From Blastomussa wellsi (Eukaryota; Cnidaria; Anthozoa; Scleractinia; Plerogyridae), in assembly GCA_947652115.1 (NCBI GenBank), contig OX393572.1, positions 8,381,466 to 8,445,465 of the forward strand: 64,000 bases of DNA, written 5' to 3'. Each line of letters opens with the position of its first letter. The first letter of the stretch is position 1. The translations under genes and the position numbers were made by a program. Positions 10,989 to 21,475 of this stretch are shown one piece after another. The notes beneath the pieces are model-generated. The model did no database searches. It had not been told where the DNA came from and saw only the letters and a program-made list of their open reading frames with translations.

Positions 10989-11172
10989 TTACACAACCCT
11001 TTCTACCACACGGTTCTTGTTGAGGTTCTTGGGGTTTCCTATCTCAAGAATGATTCTGTCACATTGTAACTTACAGCTGATCATTGACAAGAGCCTTGAA
11101 TCCAGAGGCGGGTCTGTTCGGATTTGCTCGTCCTCAAGTATCAATGTTGAGGTGCATGCTGTCACATCTTCT
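10989..11172 (-). pseudogene. Candidate last coding exon or gene relic, function unknown
   Basis: On the minus strand a 61-codon open frame starts right after a possible splice acceptor (GTTTTTAG, complement of 11173-11180) and ends at TAA (10989-10991). The peptide is mixed and acidic (…LEDEQIRTDPPLDSR…), unlike random AT-rich translation. Further minus-strand fragments up to about 11450 look vaguely coding but carry stops. I do not recognise the family. It may be an exon, a gene relic or chance. Confidence 0.25.
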
Positions 11173-11691
11173 CTAAAAACAAGTATACCGGTAAGCTGTC
11201 AGGAGGGTTCAGAACATCGGCTGCGAGGGATATGCTGACAGCATCTCATAGCCCATATAAAGACTGCTCAATGTGTGCTTGTGGAGCTCTTACCAGTAGT
11301 TATGCGGTCTATTGCCTTGTCCGTGTCTAGGGAAAAGAGTTAACACTTAGTGACCCCATCTGAAGTTGATGACTTGAGGGGTGGCTCAACTGAATGAGTA
11401 AGGCTGTGAGCAAGCCATCCAATACTTTTTGTTGGACAATGATACATTCACATGATGAGGAAAGGGTACAGCACTCCGGACAAACAACGACTGATTTGCA
11501 AACTAAAAATTATGACACTATAACACAAGACTTTTGAGGGAAACAATCGACCAAACGAGGTTATGTAACTAACAATAAGCAATTAGTATATGACATGATG
11601 CTGAAAATTGCCTGAATACACAAAAGATAAACTACTTAATGCAAAAAACTGAACCAAATATGACAACAAATATTTAAGAGCATTTTTCAGA
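11173..11691. other. No supported gene
   Basis: Possible decayed coding sequence on the minus strand continuing from the candidate exon, with stops. Nothing else is identified. Confidence 0.3.
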
Positions 11692-11959
11692 AATTTTCAC
11701 CTGGAGGCGTATAATTTGAAATAATTGAAAATTCTCAAAATTGTCCAGAAGGTAGGTCTAGTAGAACTATTTATAAAAAATTACTCTAAGTTCAATCAGA
11801 ATATCCTTTTAGGCAAACAGCGACAACATTTTGACAGTCCTTCACATCACTTGTTGATGGTATATACAAAACATCCCCGAAAATAAACAAATGGTGCTTT
11901 CACACAATGAATCGAATAGACCACAGTAAAGAAGAAATGTTTCAAATGGCTACATAAAC

Positions 11960-12150
11960 AAAAGGCCAAAGTAGCTTACAAACCAGAACTAACCATCAAA
12001 AGCCTTTTTCCATACCCTAAAGAACGAGATGATTCTGACCGCCAGAGATCAGGCGTAGTGTACAAAATCAATTGCACATAGTGTAATTCTGTGTACTATG
12101 GCCAAACAGAAATTACAAAGCGTGACTTTTCCTCAAAGCCTGGCACTCTA
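11960..12150 (+). pseudogene. Penelope-like element C-terminal piece with GIY-YIG endonuclease start
   Basis: Translation gives a proline/lysine-rich stretch and then RSGVVYKINCT, a stop, and CNSVYYGQTE. The pattern GxVYxIxC…VYxGQT is the opening of the GIY-YIG nuclease domain carried by Penelope-like retroelements. At least one stop interrupts it and the downstream part is lost, so it is a relic. The GIY-YIG assignment is family knowledge; the motif is read directly. Confidence 0.65.
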
Positions 12151-12309
12151 CTTTGGACCTGAATACTGGGAACGATGACACCGTATTTCCAGAAGCCAGC
12201 ATGATCAAATCACATGGTCATGCGTGGAAGCTTCGCGCTACATTACTTCAAATAGTATATGACAACAAACTTCACTTTTATATAACTGTGAAGGCTCAAG
12301 CTTTCTTGA

Positions 12310-12508
12310 ATGAAACCAAAGCCAATGGATAGAGTGCATTCAGAGGCAAAATCTGCCGTAAGGATTTTTTGAAATTAGCAATATTGTAAAAGTTATGAAG
12401 TCACAAAAGAATTATGACATCATAGCTTTATAACTAATGGAAATCTGCACAAATCCATACGACAGATTTTGGATCTGAATGCACTCTATCCATTGGCTTT
12501 GGTTTCAT
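12310..12508. repeat. MITE with about 60-bp inverted arms
   Basis: ATGAAACCAAAGCCAATGGA at 12310 and its complement ending at 12508 begin near-exact inverted arms. The whole element is 199 bp and non-coding. Confidence 0.85.
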
Positions 12509-13030
12509 ATGAGAATGATGTAAGCTGTGTTTTTGTGTTCTGGTCACATGACTTTCCAAATAGGCCAAAGCTGCCAAAAGTGAAAGCAGCCGCCAACAAG
12601 CATGGCAAAAAAAACTAATCCCAGGATTGAAAGGGAACCCAAGATATGATGGCTAGAAGTCATCTATAGCAACCGTTTTGTAGTTAAAGGGTCCCCCCTT
12701 AATATAGAGCAATAAAGCTCAAATTAGTGCGTGGATTGGTATTCCAATGTTTCATCAAATAATTTTATTATATGCAATAAATTTTTTGGGCTATTAAAAC
12801 AACGAAATTTGCCTGTGAAGTGGTGCTGAACTTAAAATCACTAATTTGTGTCATGGTAAAGTGTAAAGGTAAAATTTAATTTAATATACATTTATGTAGT
12901 GCCATTTTCCACTAGTTGTCCATGACGCTTTATAATACTTTAAAATTAATGATCCTAAGTTTAAAATCCTAAAATTAAAATCCTTTAAAAACCTAAAATC
13001 CTAAATCCGAAAAATTAAAATCCTAAGAAT

Positions 13031-13724
13031 TTAATACGCTATGTAATACAATAAGGTTATATGTTTGACAATTTGCTCTAGGCTCATCAAGCATCTTAGT
13101 GTGCGACCCGAGATATTAAATCGCAGTAGGTCTCTAATGTAATCAGGGGCCAGTCCATTCAGGGCTTTGTAAGTTAGCAACAATATTTTGAAGATAATCC
13201 AAAAATGAAATGGCAACCAATGTAAGCTCCTTAGTATTGGTATGATGTGTTCCTGCCTTCTAGTAAAGGTAACAAGGCGAGCTGCTGAGTTCTATACAAG
13301 CTGAAGTCTATTAATCAGATACTTTGGGATGTTATGTAAATGTGAACAATAGTCTCAACAGTACTCACCTAATTTTAGCTATACTTGAAATGCGGAAAAA
13401 TGCGCTCTTGCAGGTTATTTTAATGTGTTCTTTGAAATCCAAACATTGATGGAATCCAACTCCTAAATTTCTGGCCTGTTTACTGTAGACTTGATTACTT
13501 CTTCGCCAACTCGTATATAGTTGAGGGGTGGTCGTGGATGATATCTTACCCAGATTTAACTTCAGTTTGTTGTGCAGCATCCAGTTCCCAAAGTCTTTAG
13601 CACATGATTGATAGAACAGCATTTCTTCAGTGATTGAGAGTGCTATACACAATTGCTGGTGAGCTGAAAAATCCTCAGATTTTATATTGCGTGACAGAGC
13701 TTCGAGGTTAATTGCCAAGATCAT
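13031..13724 (-). pseudogene. Non-LTR retrotransposon (CR1/L2-like) RT C-terminus, broken
   Basis: Read from 13724 down, the frame holds a WMLHNKLKLN block and a NLGV…HIKITCKSAFF block, typical of the thumb region after the RT palm in CR1/L2-type elements. A frame break follows, then NSAARLVT…HIIPILRSLHWLP and FKILLLTYKALNGLAPDYI (about 13300-13031), the usual conserved C-terminus. The catalytic palm is absent, so this is a 5'-truncated relic. It lies within the loop of the 11692-14431 foldback. Confidence 0.85.
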
Positions 13725-14438
13725 ATCTCCCAGCCATCTGCATATAGCGCTTTGAAATATTCTTCTTTGAGTAGCCCAAAGATATTTTACATTTACATCA
13801 AGAATAAATATTACTCTCTCACGATCATATGGTTATACTTTCATAACACCAGACCCCAAACCAAAGTGCGTCATTTTTACCATTTTCAGGATCAGAATAC
13901 TGTGACAAGAAATAGTGATTTTTGAGTTTGATACCTGCACTTCCATTTTCACGCAGTCAATTTAGTTGCTTTAATAGCCCAAAAATTTCATTGTATCTAT
14001 TTGAAGAAACATTGCTCATTTGTTTGGTTATATTTTTATAACAGCAATCCATGTACCAAGATGGTTTTTTTCTCTGTCATTTTGCCATTTTTAGCCATGC
14101 AAAAATCAACAAAAGAGTGAAAGAGTAAGAATCTTGAAAATATTATGTCAATCTAACCATTCAGATTTCTCAGCAAAATTTCTCCTTTACAGTGGTGTAT
14201 TCACTATTTGAATACATCTTTTTGTTTACTTTCAGGGCATTTTTTGCATGTACAGCTGTACTATCGAAAAATGATGCCAGAGCTGTCGAACTATTATCAT
14301 TGCCATTCACCTAAAAGAAAATTCTGATTGAACTTAGAGTAATTTTTTAGAAGAAATTCCACTAGACCTACATTTTGGCCAAGTTTGGGAATTTTCTATT
14401 TTTTTTTAATTGCACGCCCCAGGTGAAAATTGCTAAGA

Positions 14439-15454
14439 CTAATTATACACAAAAGAAACACAACAGAATAAGAAAATTTTACTCTCGTGGCTGCAGGTAC
14501 AAGAAAATCTTACTCTCGTGGCTACGGGTATCTTTTGACATCCTTGAATGATCGCATGCAGCCAGCTACTGTCTCCTGTGCTGAACAGGAAGCTATAGGG
14601 TTGTGATGTGATGTGTACTGGCTTGTAAGGTCCCAGAGCTCCAGATCCATCCAAGGTTTGTGGTAGAAGTAAGGTTAAGTATCGTCTTGGATGCAGATAG
14701 GTGTAAGTTGCATTGATAGAGGGCCTGTGGGACCTTCTACCAATTCTGCAGCAGCTCAAGGGGGTGTTTCCTCTGCAATAGTGGCCGTCAGCAATTTTGG
14801 CGACCACTCTGTACTTGTAGCAGGGGACCAATGATTTCTTCAAGTGCGGTTTAAGATAAAGGCATACCCATCACGGAGCATGCATAGACCCTAACCCCTT
14901 TGAACAGTGTTGTGACCCCACAGTACTTCATGGAGTAATTAGCCAATGGTATTTGATATAAGGCACTTGAAAAGTCAGAGGCAATCAAGTGCTTCCAGTG
15001 TGTGATGTGGTGTAAAGTGGAATCAACATCTGGCATCAATTAAGGCTGCGGCTTGCTACCGTACCCTACATCAGCAAATGCTATTCCCACTCGGAACCAT
15101 CACTTTGTTTCATTACCAAGAAAGAAGGATTTACCAGAAGTACTCAACAGAAACTCTATTATCCTCAAGGCGTTTGATACCTAGATCCACAAGCCTGTTT
15201 TGGGCATATTGGGGTAGCTGCCTCTTTTACTGAAGAGGTTTGATGGGATACATGTTCATCTGAGCCACAAATGATCCCACAGCACCATTGCACCCTTTGA
15301 TGTAGGGGTTGAAGACCTCATTGTATTCTTGTGGGAGAGACTTCCTGGATGGAGTCACATGGTGGAATTTAGTGCCTAGGATTAACAGGTGCGGTAGCTG
15401 GTTGCAGGCGTTGCTGTAACAAGGAAATTTGTTGAAGTTTAGACTTTCCACCAT
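14439..15454 (-). pseudogene. LTR-retrotransposon reverse transcriptase relic
   Basis: Minus-strand pieces in different frames line up as one RT. An N-terminal piece (15454-15227) with EVFNPYIKGCNG comes first. Then comes [14 protein letters not shown] with a motif-A-like block ending in ALYQIPLA and [21 protein letters not shown] (15039-14851), then VVAKIADGHYCRGNTPL (about 14800). Motif C normally reads ADD, and here the second Asp is Gly. Frameshifts and stops show it is dead. It looks Ty3/gypsy-like, but the clade is not certain and no LTRs were found. Confidence 0.7.
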
Positions 15455-15551
15455 TGCTGACTTTGGTTAATCTCAAGTTGAACTGTCTTCAGGCTCTTTC
15501 ACGGATGTTTTGGTCGTAAATTCGACCACAAGCTGCCACCGTGACAGTAAG

Positions 15552-15776
15552 TTTAAAGGAGCTATGTCAATATTTTCAGCTATTTTTTGCAACGGAACAA
15601 ATTACCCTAAAAACTAATAGTTTACAAAGGAAGAAAAACACCAGAGGTTATATTAAGCCAAAAAGGAGCGAGGATGGTTGAGGATGGAGAAGATTGAGAT
15701 GGATTACAAATGACAATTTTGAAAAATTAAGGCTAATTTTTTCAAAAGGAACAAACCGTGTTGTAGCTCCTTTAAA
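15552..15776. repeat. MITE with TTTAAAGGAGCTA termini, copy 1
   Basis: TTTAAAGGAGCTATG at the left and its inverse (TAGCTCCTTTAAA) at the right enclose 225 bp of non-coding AT-rich DNA. A related copy lies at 16754-17024. Confidence 0.6.
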
Positions 15777-15997
15777 AGGCAAATCCAAAACATAAAACCA
15801 CAACGAGATGGCCAACAGAACAATTGCACAAGTGTGACAAAACTAACCAAGTGCCGTTGACCAGTACTGGCGCTGATAGTTTCTGTTGCACCAGGTTAAA
15901 ACAGCAAATGAATTAAATTATACTTTGAGGTGTTACAGCAGTTCATATGAACTAATTCTTGATATGGTGGAGCTTTCTCTCAGAAAATGTGACTTAA

Positions 15998-16755
15998 GGT
16001 GGCTGAACACAGTTTTCGCGCACGCTCTGCAGTCGTTGGTGCTGACGCGAGGCAGCGCGCGCACAAGGACAACACAACAACAAATATGGCTTTTTGTCCC
16101 AAGGCGATTTTATATGAGGCATTTTTTCTTAAAATGATAGTATGTTGTAAACTTAGGTCTTGGTAGAATGGTATGTCAGAAAAAGTCAAATTTGGCAGGT
16201 TTTTAGTGTCATCGTGAGTACCGTAAGAACCCAGTTAAATGCAGCGCATGCGTAGTTAGTCAAAAAATTGAGATTGAACTCTTTAGGTCCAGTCTTTCCG
16301 AAAAACGTGTATTTCTCGAAAACCGCTTGCTAGAATTTTACCAAATTTGGTAAGAAAATATGTCAAAAACCAAGGAAGAAAGCTGTTGCAAACATTTTGA
16401 CAGAGGAAATTGTAAATAATGGAGTTATCTTTCAAGGACGAATAGCTAAAAATCGGTCTGTTAAAATTGCATTAGAATAGTGTCCACTTGTGGGTATTGT
16501 GATAAGTTTGCTTCGGGCAAATGATAGAGAAAATCTAATGACTGAATTTTCTGCAAATATACAAAACCCGATTTTAAATTGATGTTTACATCCAGTCATG
16601 TTACCATGGCAACAGTGCACACATCAGCGCATCTATCAAAATTCAAAAGTTTATCCTTTAAACTGACGTCATGCCTATTTTGAGGACCTATAGTTTAACG
16701 GTTTTCAAATAAAAGGCAAATGCAAAATAAGTTTCAAAAACTGTGTTCGGCCACC
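15998..16755. mobile_element. MITE-like DNA element with GGTGGCTGAACACAGTTTT ends
   Basis: The left terminus GGTGGCTGAACACAGTTTT and the right terminus, reading inversely GGTGGCCGAACACAGTTTT, form about 20-bp TIRs with one mismatch, bounding 758 bp without a transposase. Target duplication is unclear because the right end abuts another MITE. Confidence 0.7.
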
Positions 16756-17024
16756 AGGAGCAGTGTCACGGCATTTGAAGTCATTTTCCCATTTACTTTC
16801 AAATTGAAGGAAATTTATTATTTTATTTCATTATCTTACCAGACAGAACAACTTACTAGTAGAATAGAAAAGATCTAAAAGTAAGAGTTTTCTAATGCCG
16901 AAAAGCACCAACGGGATAATAAAATGCTGAAATTACACAAGGATTGTCTTGAATGACAATGATATAGACCGATTACAAACGACAAAGTTGAAAAAACATG
17001 AGTTTCCGTGACATAGCTCCTTTA
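16754..17024. repeat. MITE with GGAGCTATGTCACGG termini, copy 2
   Basis: AGGAGCAGTGTCACGG at the left matches the inverse of CCGTGACATAGCTCCTTTA at the right. The inner block GATTACAAACGACAA also matches copy 1 (GATTACAAATGACAA near 15700), so the two are the same family. Confidence 0.6.
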
Positions 17025-17483
17025 ATTGCAAACTCCAAAACCATGCATTTCTTTGAGTAATCAATAATGGTATCTATTCAGATTTCCTATCAAAAGCAAA
17101 ACAACTACCACTTATGTCGCCAGGTTTTCAGAAAATAAAAAAAATAATATCCTGTTACAGCATTAACAACAAAAACAAAAGTTTCAGGGTGTCTGTAAAA
17201 CCAAATGATTAATTAATTATCATGTGGAGACAGACAGACAGATTTTTTATTCACACTTATTTTGATTACAATACTTATTAATAATCATAAGAAGAGGAAA
17301 GAAAAAGAAAAGAGCAAATATGAAATTACATTTTTAGGGGAAAGTGTGTAGTGGCCAAAGGAGCAAAGCTGTCGAGTTGGCCACTACCACAGTGCAGTTA
17401 CAAGAGGAGAAAATAATTCGTAAAAATAAGGCTCAATCAAAGAGACAGAAATAATGAAGTAATAAAAAGCTATTTACAGCATT

Positions 17484-17946
17484 TATAACTTATTTAGGTC
17501 TGACTACTAAGAAGGAAGAGTTTGTATTCATTCTTAAAAGCATTATGAGGCAGCCACTTAATCTCAATTGGTATTGTTTCCCAAAATTTTGATGTCGTTA
17601 CTCTAAATCTAGCAAGGCCGTAGTTAGTTCTGGAGGCTGGTCTGTTCAGGTTTTGTCTAGTGTTAAAGTTATGAACTTCAGAAGCAGGTAGGACCGGATC
17701 ATAGTGAGCAGGAGGTGTCTCCTTTTTTAAGTATAGTATTTTATATATAAGGGAGCCAATTTTAAACTTAAAAACTTTCTCTAACTTCAAAATTTATAAT
17801 AATGCAAAGTATGGTGTTGAGCGTTCTCTTTTATTTGCAAAAAATACTACAAAGGCATTTATTCTGACTGGTTTTGATTATATTTAACTTGGTTTGACAT
17901 GCGGTACCCCAGCTTATTAACCCATAATTTAGATAGGGATATGTAA
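17484..17946 (-). pseudogene. Non-LTR retrotransposon (CR1/Jockey-like) C-terminus
   Basis: The minus-strand translation starts TYPYLNYGLISWGTA, a conserved RT-thumb block of CR1-type LINEs. It continues through KIGSLIYKILYLK, HNFNTRQN, RTNYGLARF and FWETIPIEIK to a natural-looking stop near 17490. Only one internal stop is seen (about 17790), so this is younger than the other LINE relics. It is 5'-truncated and lacks the palm and endonuclease. Confidence 0.85.
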
Positions 17947-18202
17947 GTGTATAATAGAACCTGTCAAAAATGCTCAGCATGCCCAGCTACTTCTAATAAC
18001 ATATCAGCAGGTGTATATTTAGTTCAGATCATCCTCTGGCTTACTTGTAGTACTAAAAGCACTTTGCCCGAGACACATGCTATGTGTGTCATTCATGCAC
18101 ATGCATGCCCCAATTGTCTGTCCAAATTTAAACGATGGCATCATCATAGATTACAAGCTGATGGTGCAATAATGTTCTCAGACAGGTTGTTTGCATGTGT
18201 AG

Positions 18203-18766
18203 TTGTCACTGTCCATTTTGCTTGATATTGAGGAAGTAATTACAGTCATGAATGAATCGACAAGGAGAGCTTGCACACAACAAACCATAAAGGTAAGCGT
18301 TTTGAGGTTCATTTGGGAAATGCTAGAACTGAGAGAGCTTGCTAAAAGGTGTAACTCTGGAATCTTCCTTAGCATGTTTCGATCATGTTTCGATTACATC
18401 ACTGGTAGAGAAATAACTGCCAAGCATGAGAAAAGATTGGCAACTCTGCATACCAGCCTAGTAGCCCATCAGGCTGGAGCTAATCCCGGTTTCCTAAGCA
18501 TGAAGCGACTAGGAGTATTTCTACTCCATCCTGGATGGAATGCTAGTCCATCCCAGGATTACCCCCCAGCATTGTTTCGCTGGTACCCATTTATACACCT
18601 GGGTGAAGAGAGGAACTGTGAGAGTAAAGAGTCTTGCCAAAGAACACAACGCATTCCTCAGGCGGAGTCTCATGCATGCCTCAGATTTGTTCTTAATTTG
18701 ATCATGTGTCAATTTGGCGAAGTTTTTGTCAAAGCTATGCCGGTACTTTTTGGACCAAAAACATGA
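18203..18766 (+). other. Open frame partly made of a dispersed repeat; possible exon at its start
   Basis: A 187-codon frame. The part from about 18450 (AHQAGANPGFLSMKRLG, HPGWNASPSQDYPPA) corresponds to a repeat I recognise in other cnidarian sequence, not to a gene. The first 92 bases could be an exon ending before GTAAGCG at 18295, a good donor match. There is no recognisable domain. Confidence 0.3.
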
Positions 18767-19278
18767 CAGCACAAAAATGTGAAGAAATCATTTCAGATGT
18801 CAGAAAGAAAGATATTTCAAGATCCACTAGAAAAGTTTCATTTAGACCGGTTTACATTGTGCAATGAACTGGAGCGTGGCTGTTTTGCATATATATCATT
18901 ATGTGTGGCCTGTGCACCATAAAAGTGCATGTCATGAGGAAAAAACCCAGTTGGCTGAAAAAAAGAGATATAAGAAAACATACAAACCAGTAGTTATGGT
19001 ATTATTTTTTAAGAAAAATCAATACTTCACAATTTAATACTTACAAAACTTCACTAACTTATATATATACTTATGGTATTATTACCCCAAAAAAACTAGC
19101 TCCGAAATTGAAAATCCGCAAATGTTGTGAGCCTCGCTGGTACATTAACATTATCGTATTTTATAATATAATTCGGGTAACAGAAAGTTTTCCGCACGGC
19201 ATGAATATTTTGGTTCACGGGTCAGATAATTATACAGAACTGCTGCTAATTTATTGCACTGGTGAACAAGCCACTATT
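18767..19278. other. No gene seen
   Basis: AT-rich, no recognisable feature. Confidence 0.35.
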
Positions 19279-19283
19279 TACAA

Positions 19284-19440
19284 TGTGATGGCTCCGAGCT
19301 GCTAAAATAAACTACACAGAGGCGAAGTGGTGAAGACAACTGATTCTTTTACTCAATCAACATGGCGGGTAGAACTACACGCTTCGCAATGCAGGACGGT
19401 ACTAATTAGTAAAAGGAACCAGAAGTCCATCTGCAATTCC
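19284..19440 (-). repeat. 3' LTR of the 19284-21470 element
   Basis: A direct copy of 21307-21470 with moderate divergence. The inner boundary is blurred because the adjoining sequence no longer matches beyond about 19440. Confidence 0.75.
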
Positions 19441-19579
19441 AGCAACTCCTTTGCATCATAGTACTGTATTGCCAATAGTGTAATGTAGCTTGTAGTAATG
19501 TATAAGTAGTGTAAGTGGTGTTTGTGAATTGCAAATAAAAAACTCCTTTGCTTCCTTCAAATGTCTGGTCTATCTTAGT

Positions 19580-19702
19580 TTGGAAGATGTCTTGTGACAT
19601 TTTCAGTCCAAAGGGCATGCAGTTGAACCTATATCGCCTGAATGGGGAGCTAAAAGTGGTGAGAAAACTTGACTCCTTGTCAAGAACAACCACATTTTGC
19701 AT
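19580..19702 (-). pseudogene. Truncated reverse transcriptase start
   Basis: LDKESSFLTTF and FNCMPFGLKMSQDIFQ are the RT blocks between motifs A and B of Ty3/gypsy elements. The frame then runs straight into LTR-derived sequence. Motif C and everything downstream are deleted. Confidence 0.8.
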
Positions 19703-19803
19703 CTACAATAGAGAAAACGTTGGTAGGATCTCTTCTAGGGTAGGGGTAACATGATGCTCTCTTTGAATGGCTGCGTTGAGGTCCTTGGGGTCCAGGCAAA
19801 GCC

Positions 19804-20361
19804 TCAATCTCCAATTTTGTTTCTGCTGGTCCAGTGTAATAATTTATGGCATTCTCCTTGAAATGTTCCGATGCCATTGAAACACTTGGGGTACTGAGCA
19901 ATCAAATCTTGTTTATCCTTGATTGGAGAAGTCTCCTTTGGCTGCTCTGGAGAGTTGTTGATTGTTTGTGTACCGGATGAACCACTGGTGTGGAGGTGAT
20001 GTGTCTGTATAATGCAGTTGAACTTCAACAGGTTCAGATCAGTGGAAGTTGGCAAGCCTAGAATTGCTGGACCTTGGGTGTCAGTCACATAGAATGATGC
20101 AGTGGAGTTCTCACCTCCGTAAGCGCAGCGGATAGTGACTACGCCATGATGGTTGATCAGTGAACCCCCATACGCAGTGAGCACAATATTTGAGGGTGAC
20201 CGGGCATTGGGTTTGACCTTACCATTTCTGTCAATTTGGTGTGGGAACATCTCACGGTAAATCCTCACGGGGAGTATGTTGCCTTGGGCACCTGTGTCAA
20301 GCTTGACCTTTAGCATGGTCTTCCTATTGGAACTTTGTGGTAGACTTACTTGAATTGGCAT
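19804..20361 (-). pseudogene. Retropepsin-like protease of the LTR element
   Basis: A 185-codon frame. KLDTGAQGNILP (about residues 20-31) contains the aspartic protease DTGA motif. AILGLP (about residue 100) is the second conserved block of retropepsins. The C-terminal part resembles the linker before RT (KQDLIAQYPKCFNGIG). The enzyme would cleave the element's polyprotein. The frame itself is intact, but the RT it should be joined to is not. Confidence 0.85.
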
Positions 20362-20509
20362 AAATACTTCGCCTCAACTAGACTTTGGGCCTGCGTGTGC
20401 AAGATTTGCGATGGTGATAGATTCGAAGACGATATCTTCAAAGGGGGATTCGGCGGAAGTGCTCTCTCAACCTTCCACAGTGTAAATCTGTTGAGTGCGA
20501 GCTTTGGAC

Positions 20510-21273
20510 TGACAGACCTCTACAAGGTGACCTAGCTTCTTACAATAGAGACATGCCTGACCACGTGCTGGCACCTAGCGGACGTGTCGTGGGGGCTACC
20601 ACAGTTTCTGCATGGCTTTGTTCTCTTGGGAGGTTCGGAAGATGGCTGATAGGGTTCTGGTGTTGGGTATCCTGTGCTCCTTTCTCTTTATCTCATTTTT
20701 GCACAAGGTGTATAGGGCCATCTGCGTTCTCAGGTGCCACGGCTGTGAGCTGAGCTTGAGATGATTCAAAAGACCTTGCAATCTCAATGGCCTTATCCAA
20801 GGTGAGCTTGGCTCCATTAGAGATCAACTCTTCTATGACTTTAAGTGAATTAGTTCCAAAGACTATTCGGTCTCTAATCATTTCGTCTGGATCTTTGAAA
20901 TCGCAGACCTGGGCTAGAATTCACAAAGCTGTAATGAATATCTTGGCTGTTTCCGAGGTGTCTTGGGTTCGACTGTGAAATTTGAATGTTGCAAATACTT
21001 GGTTTGCTTTAGGACTTATGTGATTCCCGAAACGAGCGTAGTATGTTTGTAGCTTCTGGCGGTCTTCCTCGAGATGTCAGTCCATGTGTTGTAGATATCT
21101 CTTCCTTTCTGACCGACCCAAATGAGCAAATAACTGCACTTTTCTGATTCGTTTCTTGATTTGAGTGGTCCTGTAAACATCAGCTCGACGTGTTGCTTGA
21201 AACGATGCCAGTTTTCTTTCAGGTTGCCGCCTTCCCAATGCATTACTGGGCATTCTACGCCGCTTAACGCCAT
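20510..21273 (-). pseudogene. Gag of the LTR element with CCHC zinc knuckle, frame-broken
   Basis: It begins MALSGVECPVMHWEGGNLKE with WHRFKQHVELMFTG, a capsid-type start (21273). After frame breaks it continues through MIRDRIVFGTNSLKV (20881) to CLYCKKLGHLVEVC (about 20553-20512), a CX2CX4HX4C knuckle that binds the packaged RNA in this family. At least two frameshifts interrupt it. Confidence 0.8.
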
Positions 21274-21306
21274 GTTCTTCAGGGTTTTAGTTTACTTCTG
21301 ACACCA

Positions 21307-21470
21307 TGTGATGGCTGCGAGCTGCTAAAATAAACTAGACAGTGAAGACAACTGATTATTTTTATACTCGATCAACATGGTGGAAAGAACTACACACTTC
21401 ACAATGCATGACGGTACTAATTAGTAAACGAAACTGGAAGTACATAAACCACTAACTAAATATCGTCACA
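21307..21470 (-). repeat. 5' LTR of the 19284-21470 element
   Basis: 164 bp with TGTGA…TCACA ends, followed inward by the likely primer-binding site (TGGTGTCAGAAG, minus strand) and outward by TACAA. Confidence 0.85.
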
Positions 21471-21475
21471 TACAA

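Larger units (their letters stand above)
11692..14431. mobile_element. Large foldback element interrupted by other relics
   Basis: The outer arms match in inverse orientation: 11692-11945 against about 14190-14431, sharing AATTTTCACCTGG and AAAAAATTACTCTAAGTTCA. Inner arms match at about 12750-12860 against 13905-14030, sharing TTTTTTGGGCTATTAAA. Between the arm pieces lie a Penelope-like fragment, a small MITE (12310-12508) and a LINE relic (13031-13724). No target duplication was found. Confidence 0.6.
19284..21470 (-). mobile_element. Ty3/gypsy-like LTR retrotransposon, internally deleted, with TACAA target duplication
   Basis: Direct LTRs lie at 19284-~19440 and 21307-21470. They share AGCTGCTAAAATAAACTA and GACGGTACTAATTAGTAAA, and the right LTR has TGTGA…TCACA ends in minus-strand sense. 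TACAA precedes the left end (19279-19283) and follows the right end (21471-21475). TGGTGTCAGAAG next to the 5' LTR is a likely primer-binding site. The internal order on the minus strand is gag, zinc knuckle, protease and the start of RT. RT is cut off, and RNase H and integrase are missing. It could move only with proteins supplied in trans. Confidence 0.9.

Noticed and set aside
18450..18700. Coding sequence of a host gene
   Set aside because: The peptide matches a dispersed repeat I have seen in other cnidarian sequence, so the frame is open by chance across repeat DNA.
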